The notes under the pieces were generated by a model that saw only the letters and a list, made by a program, of their open reading frames with translations, was not told the origin of the DNA and made no database searches. From assembly GCF_026914265.1 (NCBI RefSeq), contig NC_069129.1:17221945-17285944 (forward strand): a stretch of DNA of 64,000 nucleotides, in the 5' to 3' direction. The position numbers and the translations under genes are program-made. This document shows positions 44,401-53,400 of the stretch, piece after piece (positions within the stretch are counted from its first letter, which is position 1; each line of letters begins with the position of its first letter). The DNA comes from Mya arenaria. Its lineage: Eukaryota; Mollusca; Bivalvia; Myida; Myidae.

Positions 44401-47400
44401 TGTGAAGAGACTTTTTTTTGATGGAATAAATGTCACATTTTTTTGCGTTAATGTATTGTATTAGATACCTGTAAAGTTTTTGAAGTTCCTGTTAAGTCTA
44501 GTTTATTTCTGTTTACAAGTGCAATGAAATATATATAAAAATAATCTCTACGAAATATTATCTCTGAACAATGAAAATTCACACTCTGTTTTCATTGTAG
44601 ACCAGTGCACAGATTCAAAAAGTCAGATGACCAGTCAATAGTAATGACTAGAAACCAGTCCAGTACAGGTGTGGACTACAGGCAGTTCCTAAAACCTTCT
44701 GATGCTGGGCCCAGCCCTGTGCCTGGAACCAGCAGCTCTGGTTTGGTTCCAGGCTCAGCACCTGTCAGTGTGGGTCAAGGTTCATCAGCTAGGGAGAAGC
44801 GCCATGATGCTACAAGTAGAGGTGTCGCTCTCGGGGAGCAGGCATTTGTTGGTAGGTTGTTCTTTTGTTATAAAAGATTGTTATATAAGATCATTTCAGC
44901 TTAAGAAGTGGTAAAGTAGTGTGTGTTTTTTCAGAAATAGAATGTTATAAGTGATGACTTGATTGACTAGTTATTTTTCTTGGAACTCGAGTGTAAAAAT
45001 ATCTCTTGCTTTAGAATCTATGAAACAGTTCACTCAGATATTTTCCTTGTTAGAATTGACAGTTATTCCTTTGGACAAATGACTTAGCTACGCCTCAATT
45101 CGTATTGACATTTGACAAATATAGATATGCTAAAAGGCTTCTGATCTCTTAAGCAATACACAAATATACACAATATAAGTATATAGCATTGAATTTGCAT
45201 CAGTTTATAACAAATGTACAATATTATATTGTTATAGATAATGATTTCATAATTGGCTATAATCAATTTATTATTTCTTTTATAAAATGCGTAAACCAAA
45301 TACATTAAGATACTTTGTAATGTGTTGCTCCTTGCAACCAACTTGTTATCCCCTGAATTAATGTAAATGTAATTATAAGTATTGAAATTGTCCTGTCAAT
45401 GCTTTTTATTAATTGCTCATGTCTGAAAATAGCTCATTGAGCTAATGTTTCTTGTTAACACATACCTGACTTTAAATAAAGATTCTTGTATTGTGTACTT
45501 AAAGAAAAGTTTTATTGCAGGATCTGTGTTTGATCTTATACCCAAGGAAGAAAAGGAGAGAATAAATCAAGCCAAGCAAAATACTGATACCACAGCAATC
45601 GTGAACTTCCCTTTAAGAACATTTGTCAGTTCTGAGACACTTGAAGGTAGTGAAGATCAACCTAAGGGAGATAATTCCACTACTACTGAATCTACCTCCA
45701 ATGTTGAAGAGCATAGAAAGAGTGGTGTCCCTTTATTCCAGGGAGCAGCCATTTTCAAACCATTCAGCAAAGATCCAGCTAAACAGTTGCGATATGATAA
45801 ATATCTAGAAGCAGTCAAACATGGGCACAAAGGTACATATATAATATTAGTGATGCTGCGATGATTGATTATAATCGAAAAATGATTATGATTGGTTTGG
45901 CCTGAAATCTTTGACAATCGATTGTATTTGGTTATAGTGAACATCAATTCAACTAGCTTCTTTCCTCTTGTTATTTGCGTTCAGTTTATTTCTGCCTATG
46001 TTCTCCTTTGAGTTTATTTATACATTTGTCAATGTTCAGTTGTTATTGTTAACTATATGGCCAAAAGCAACAACAACACTGAATATCCGCAAAAATAGAC
46101 ATAACATAAGGCTAATTAAGCATAGTTAAGGTTTACGAGTATTTGTACAAGTATAAATTACAAATAAGGTATTGTCAAAAACCAATTGTTCTGGTTTCTT
46201 GAGTGTTTGAACCGATTATCGACAGTCCAACTGGAACTGATTTCCAGCACTTTATGATATACTATGTTATGTTTTACCTTTCAATTTGGTTTTACTTGTT
46301 TACATGAATCAACTGCGATCGCAAGCGTATTGATTTGATTTTGATTGATCAAAAAATCAGTACTTTCTTCTGTAAATAAACCTCTTTCAGCTATTCGATC
46401 AACATTTAGGGCTATTCCAGTAAAACATATAACGCCCGGGGGAAAGGCAATAATTTAAATAGTATATAAGTGGGTGTCTTTTTTCGCTAATTTGGACCCG
46501 AGAAGGGTAAATTTGCTTCTGTAGGGGGGTGGCATAATTTAAAAGAGGCTTTCGCCCGGGGGTTATATGTTTAAATGTAATAGCCCTTACTCTTTTATGT
46601 CAACAAGTAACCAATATCCTGAAATATTATCTCTACAGACCCATACCTGTTAGTTGGTATGCCCGGAAAAACAGATTGGGAGAAAGAGAGAGAGCGGGAG
46701 GAATTTAGCAAGGCCGCCCACCTGTACCGACCTCTAGCATCAATGATGGCCGCACGATTTACACGTGCAGGAACAATTGAGGATGGTGAGGAAGATGTAA
46801 AGGCTGAACAAAAAGTAAGTGGCATTGCTGTATTGTCCTGCAAGCCCCCCCCCCTCCCCTCCCGCCTGTACGGACCACTAGCGTCCATAATAGCTGCAAA
46901 ATTTACATGAGCAGGAACAATTGAGGATGGTGGGGAGGATGTCAAGGCTGAACAAACAGTAAGTGGCATCAGTGTCATGAAAGGGGTTAAGCAGGGTTGT
47001 CCACCTGTACCAACCACTAGCATCCATGATAGCTGCACAATGTACATGTGCAGGCACAGTGCAGGACCTATTGAGGATAATGGGGTTGATGTAAAGGCAG
47101 AACAAACAGTAAGTGGCATTGATGTTATGTAAGGGGGTATAGCAAGGTCATCCTCCTGTACTGACGCTTGCGTCCAGGAAGGTTGCACGATTTACACGTG
47201 CAGGAACTATTGAGGATGGTGGGGAGGATGTAAAGGCGGAACAAACAGTAAGTGGCTTTGGTATAATTAAATGTGTCCTGCAAGGCCGCTCACCTGTACC
47301 GACTACTGGCTTCAATGACGCCCACACAATTTACTCATGCAGGACCTATTGAGGATGGTTGGATTTGATGTCTAGGTGGAACAAATAGTAAGTGGCTTTG

Positions 47401-50400
47401 GTGTGAGGTAAGGGGTCTTGCAAGACTGTCCTCCTGAACTGACCCTTGCATCCATGATGGCTGCATGATTTACATGTGCAGAAACTATTGCAGATGAGAT
47501 GTTAAAATTGAACATAAAGTAAGGGGCATTAATGAAATATACAGATTTAAGCTATCTAGACCATCCACCTGTAACATCCATTAGCATCCATGATGGTGGC
47601 TTTTACCGTACAAAAACTACTGAGGATGATTGAGAATGTTAAAAGAGAACATACAGCGAATGGCATTAATTAAATGTTAAGAGTTTACAAAGTTACCCCT
47701 ACCCTCTTTGATGATACCAACCACAATTAAAGGGACTGTACTCCATATGATGAAAAAGCGAAAAAAAAAGAAGAAAATTGTCGAAAACTGACATAAACTT
47801 GGTATCGATGTGTACAATGCGTTAAAACTTACTTACTGAAGTACCACATAAGTCACATTTAATTAATTTTTCGCATTTTTTTCGTATTTTACCATTAAAA
47901 AAGATTACTAGGTATGTCTACCTAGTAGAATTCATTCCTCATTAATGATTGGCTAGTCGATGTTATCACGTGATATAACCAAGTTAGGTATATAGCTTAT
48001 ATACTCCCAACTGTTTAGGCTAAGTCTTCGTAGCACAGTGGATACAACGCTAGACTGCAATTTTGGCGACACACGCTAACCCAGTCTCCGAGTCAATTTT
48101 TTGTTTACATTTTGGTATTTTTTTTACATTTATGATAACAAAGAGTAGAACATTTAATTAAATAATTGTCCTGAGATTCGTTACAGAAAAAAAAATTGGT
48201 GCCAATCTGGTGTACATTCCGTTTAAGCCAGCTCTGTCTGTAAGATAGACATCATTTCCTTGCTAGATGTGTCTGCCATAGGATTTGTTGATTTGAGTCC
48301 AATTCAGGATTTGTCAAAGCATAGGTACCGGGTATTACAAATATTTTGGTTTAACGAAGTCATTAAGTTGAAAGCGCTTCTGCGTTGTGAAACAAGTATT
48401 CTGCAATATTTTGTGATTTATAATGTGTTGACAGATTGACCAGACAGACGCAGAGAAAGCAGCTTCCATGAAGATGTACGGGAAGCTGACTAGGGAGGAC
48501 GAAGAGTGGCACCCTGACAATCTAGTCTGTAAACGATTTAATGTGCCAAACCCATACCCAGGGTATGTGAACTTTTTATTGAAAATATGTAGACAATATT
48601 ATTCATATTCATTATTCATTATGAATTAGGATATGTGAAGTTAAGAGACTGTCATACATGGTACAAATGAAGTTAACATGCTGTCATGTATGATACAAAT
48701 GAAGTTATGATGCTGTCATGCATTTTTATAATTGAATTAATTATGTGGTAATGCATTGTTATGCATTTTGGATTTGAAGAAATTATGTTGTAATGCATTT
48801 TGGATTTGAAGAAATTATGTTTTTATGAAATGTAGAAATGAATTTATATTGGCATCATGCATGGTAAATATAGGGTAATTATGCCACGTCATGTGTTGTA
48901 GATATGAAGTAATTATGCTCATGCATTGCATATACATATAAAGCAATTATGCGGTCAAGCAATGTAGAAATGAAGTAATTATTTGAATCTTGTGTGCAAA
49001 ATTATAATTCTGATGTTTGGTTGGATCAAAGACTAATTATGCACACATTGTTTTTCCCTTTTTTCTTTTTTTCTCTCTTTTATTTACATAAAAAGAGGGT
49101 GATTTAGACTAAGATTAAATAAAACAATTGTTTCTCATTTATACAGCTGTATTAAAGAATACAAACAAACCTTTTTAAAATTCTGTATATTTTGATTATT
49201 TTCAGGTCTACAATAGTTGGCCTAATTTCAGCAAAGAGGGACAAGTACTCTGTGTTCAATTTCCTTAACTTCGCTAACCCAACAGAGATGGCCTATGATA
49301 GGAGGGGGTCCCAACCCCAGGAAATACCACCTCCAGAAGAAACGAAAAAAGACAATGCTAAAACTGATACAGATAAGACTGATACTACTAGTAAGGTTGA
49401 TAAAGAATTGAACAAGGGAAAAGCCATGAAATCAATATTCAGCCATCTTATTGATGCTGAAAAAGGGGCACAAAAGGCATCTAACCTGAAAAGTGATAAA
49501 CCGGTTTCATTTAGTGTTAAATCTGTACAATCAAACAAACCTAAAGAGTTTAAGTCTATATTTAGCCATCTTGAGAAAGGGGAGAATACTGTGAAACCTG
49601 CACCTGTTGCCATGGAAACAGATAACGATGAAAATGCTGCGGATGCTGGTAAAACAGCAGCTGGGAAGTCTGTCAGTAAAACAGACAAGTTTGCTGAACT
49701 TGTTGAAAAATCAGAGGTATGTCCCCGGTTAGGCAAGAACGTGAATTTAAGTTTTTTTATAAACAAAATACAGGGAAGATAAAATTGAGCATTAATCCTG
49801 AACTCCAGATTGAGGGCTTTCACTTTCATATTTTTGTACCAGTATAGATGATATAAAGTGTCTTTTTCAGCAGGAATCATTAGTCTCTTAACTCTGCTTT
49901 GAGACTTAATCCCTCCTACTGGAGCCCAATTTTCACGATTTTTATGCCCCCACAAAGTGGCGGCATATAGGGTTGCCCTTGTCCGTACGTACGTCTGTCT
50001 GTCTGTACGTACGTACGTCCCGAAGATTGTTTCCGATCTAATTCTTGAAAACCGTTTGTCCAATCCTCACCAAACTTTAAACACATGTTTGTGACCATAA
50101 TATCTTGATCAAGTTCGATAGTCATGGAAATCGCTTTAGTCATTTAGGAGTTACGGCCCTTTTTTGCCAAAAATACTTCAAAAATATATGTTTCCAATCT
50201 AATTCTTGAAAACTGTTTGTCCAATCCTCACCAAACTTTAAACACATGTTTGTGACCATAATATCTTGATCAAGTTTGATAGTCATGGAAATCGCTTTAG
50301 TCATTTAGGAGTTACGGCCCTTTTTTGCCAAAAATACTTCAAAAATATATGTTTCCAATCTAATTCTTGAAAAGTATGTGTCCAATGTGGATCCAACAAG

Positions 50401-53400
50401 TTTTTTCCTGCCTGAATGGCGCCATATAACCTATACAGTCTTGCGATGCCGTAAAACCCAACTCAACTCAACTTATCCTATATGTGCAGATTATCCTGAA
50501 TAATCATTATGGCTTATTTTCTGTGACAAAAAATCGAAGTGGGGGCATCCGTGTCCTATGGACACATTTCTAGTTATTATTAGTCTGATATTGCCAGTAT
50601 ACCAGGAATTATGATACATGTACATGTAACAATGTATATGCCAAAAGTTATATTGAAAACATGATTAAAAAAAGTTATGTGGAAGTATTATCATACATTT
50701 GAAAACTCGTATATAAGGTATTTTCACAAGGTTTCAAGTTTGTCACTTTTTGAAAGTAGCAGGGCAAATGCAGTGACCATTTGTATTTGATTGGTGGTGT
50801 TTCATTGTTACTCATTGATATTTTGTTTAATGGGTGATAGATTTTTTATTCAGGGCTTCTTTTAAGATTTACTAATAATTCATTGTTATATGATTATTTG
50901 TGCTCAGCAAATCTTTCAATGTTTATTTTCACACAGACTGATGGTGCTCCAGCTATGGACCTGTTCAGAGCTATATTTAGAAACACTGACTCCGAGGATA
51001 GCTCCAGTTCTGAGGAGGAGGATGGAGAGGATAGTTCCTCAAAACTACCAGATGCACAGGATAGTTCCTTTCAACCAGCTTTTTCAATCTCCGGTAAGTA
51101 GAAACAAGCTTTGTCTGAAAGTAATTTATAGATCCCTTTGTATGCCCTCTAAAATGAGGGCATATAAGTTAGAGGGGGCAAACAGTTTTGCAAATGTTGG
51201 ATGGTAAGTGGGTCAGGTTGCAAGTCAGTAAGTCTGTTGGTAAACCATGTCTCTGCTGCAAATGAATTAAGATCAGTTTGACTGGGAACCATGAAACTTT
51301 AGTGGTAGGTTACCCATGACTAGTTGTTCACTCCTGTTGTTCAGGGGGTGAGTAGATCAGAAATAAAGGTCACTTTCTAGTCTTCTGAAAAGTTTGTTAT
51401 CCAAGATTTTAAGAGCAGATAGATGTAGGACCATGTAACTCCATTGGTCCATTTGCTCTTGACCAGTTCTTGACCCGTGTTATCTTTGGTCAAAAGGCAC
51501 GGCAATGGTTTTCAGCTCTATTGGCCAGAGGCCAGAAAAGTTTATGCCATTGCGTGGTGCTCATTGCCCAAGCATACGTAAACAATTACTTTTAAATGTG
51601 ATACAGTCTTCAGTTTTGATTGTATCTCAATAAGACTTATACAGTAGTTAGCTGTGGGTGAGAGCCTGGTTCCTTTTTAAGACCAGCCAGATTTAAATTG
51701 TTTCAGCACAAGCAAAAATATTTTTTAAGGGGGACAACTTGTACAGAGTTGTGTATTATTCTGGGGGTTATCTCCCTTCAACCTCTGTAAAATATGTAGT
51801 TCACTGATTTTTTTCCCTTTGAATGTGGTATGTTCATGCTTTGGATAAAAATACCCAAATAGTCATGCTATAAGAGTGTAAGCCACAAGGGCCTATATTA
51901 AAAACCCTTTTTCCTACCAATTACTTAAGAATGGTTTGACCTAGGATCATGACAATTCACTGGTAGGTTGCTCTTGACATTAAGTTGGCTTCTTTGTTTT
52001 TGTGGTTAGTAGGTCAAGGTCACAGCCAGCTGCACAATAGCTCATTGATAATGACACAGGATTAGTATAAATATTTTAAATGTGACTAACACCTGTATAC
52101 AGACTGCTGTTTTTATCTGAAGTTGAGCAAGGTATTGTCATTGTGTCTTAGGCAGTGGCCGTAGCAGCAGGCAAAATCTTAAACCAATATTAAAAATATT
52201 TTCTAGATATTCACATGAAACTTAGAACACATGTTACTAGTGATATTATGCAACGAAATGTATAGCAAAGTAAATAACTTTGTCATTAAATACTGTTGAG
52301 ATATGCCCATTGACCAAATTAGTAAAATTGATGAGCTCTTGTCTTATTAAATGTGTGATCATTTTGTAAATTCATCTTAATATTGCATTGCCCAAACTAA
52401 ACAGTATTTTGTGACTTTAATAATTGCATTCAAATCACAAAAGATTTTATGCGAAGACCACTTTTTCAGTTTAAACTTTTTAAGCTATAAAAATATTATT
52501 TTTCACAGACTCAGTTGAGGCCACTCCTGCCACATCACTACCAGGCTTTACTGCCCCACACCAACAGTCCACATTAGCAGCCTCTGGATCCTCCGTAGCC
52601 CTGCCCCCAGAGGTCAGACCCATGGAGACTGGAAAGGGGTCAGCTGGTCAGCCCCAGGATTCCAGTGGGGATGAATCAGATGCATATGGACCTGCTTTAC
52701 CTCCTTCCCTACCACAAGGTTTGACTGAATATGTAGTGTTTACAGTTTTTAGCTTGTCAGTTTTATGGTATTGTTACAGCGCTTGTGGTATGTTTGGTAG
52801 TGTCATGCAACAACTTTAAGCCTTGGCTATAACTCTTAAACCATTCTGATGATACAAGATATTCACATGTTAACAGTGAAGGTATACAGATGCGCCATTT
52901 TCCCATTGCTCCAATACAAGTTTCAGACTCCATATGTTTACATGATGTTTGCAAAGTTAGTAACTGGATATAAAGTTAATGTTATGATTATGTTATTAAA
53001 ATCATTGCAGGTTATCTTTTAAGGCTAGTTGATTTCATTGGTTAAAAGTAATTAGTGGATAACTATTGACTGGTTCATGAACATTTTGGCCATCTTTGAT
53101 AAAACCAAGAAGTTAATCACTTTCATACAATTTGCTGCAAATTATGTTCTTCTTTTTTAACAAACAATCACTTGACCAAATAAGTGTAAAATTCATGTTC
53201 AATGTCTTTTCTAATATTGATTATTTTAACATTAAAGGTGCTGCATCAGCATCAAATGATAAATGGAGAGACCCGCCAGCTGGTGACTTCATTGATCTCA
53301 CTAATGATAAATCGAGAAACCGGCCAGCTGGTGATATCATTGATCTCACTAATGATAAATCGAGAGACCGACCACCTGATGACTACGTAGACCTTACAAA

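Noticed and set aside
46595-47188. Minus-strand open frame of 197 codons
   Set aside because: It is the antisense of GPATCH1 exon 12 and its tandem copies; the apparent internal protein repeats simply mirror the DNA repeat, and there is no family similarity.
48025-48095. Possible tRNA gene
   Set aside because: A and B boxes are recognisable but the arms do not pair properly, and the same text occurs in another dispersed repeat copy at the window start.
49293-50063. Minus-strand open frame of 256 codons
   Set aside because: Antisense shadow of GPATCH1 exon 14 continuing into the interspersed element at 49943; low-complexity Ser/Leu/Phe composition.
32520-53237. Further U12-type introns in GPATCH1
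   Set aside because: I checked the donors by eye; none has the ATCC/GTATCC-type U12 motif, and the unusual first donor GTCTTA is simply weak.
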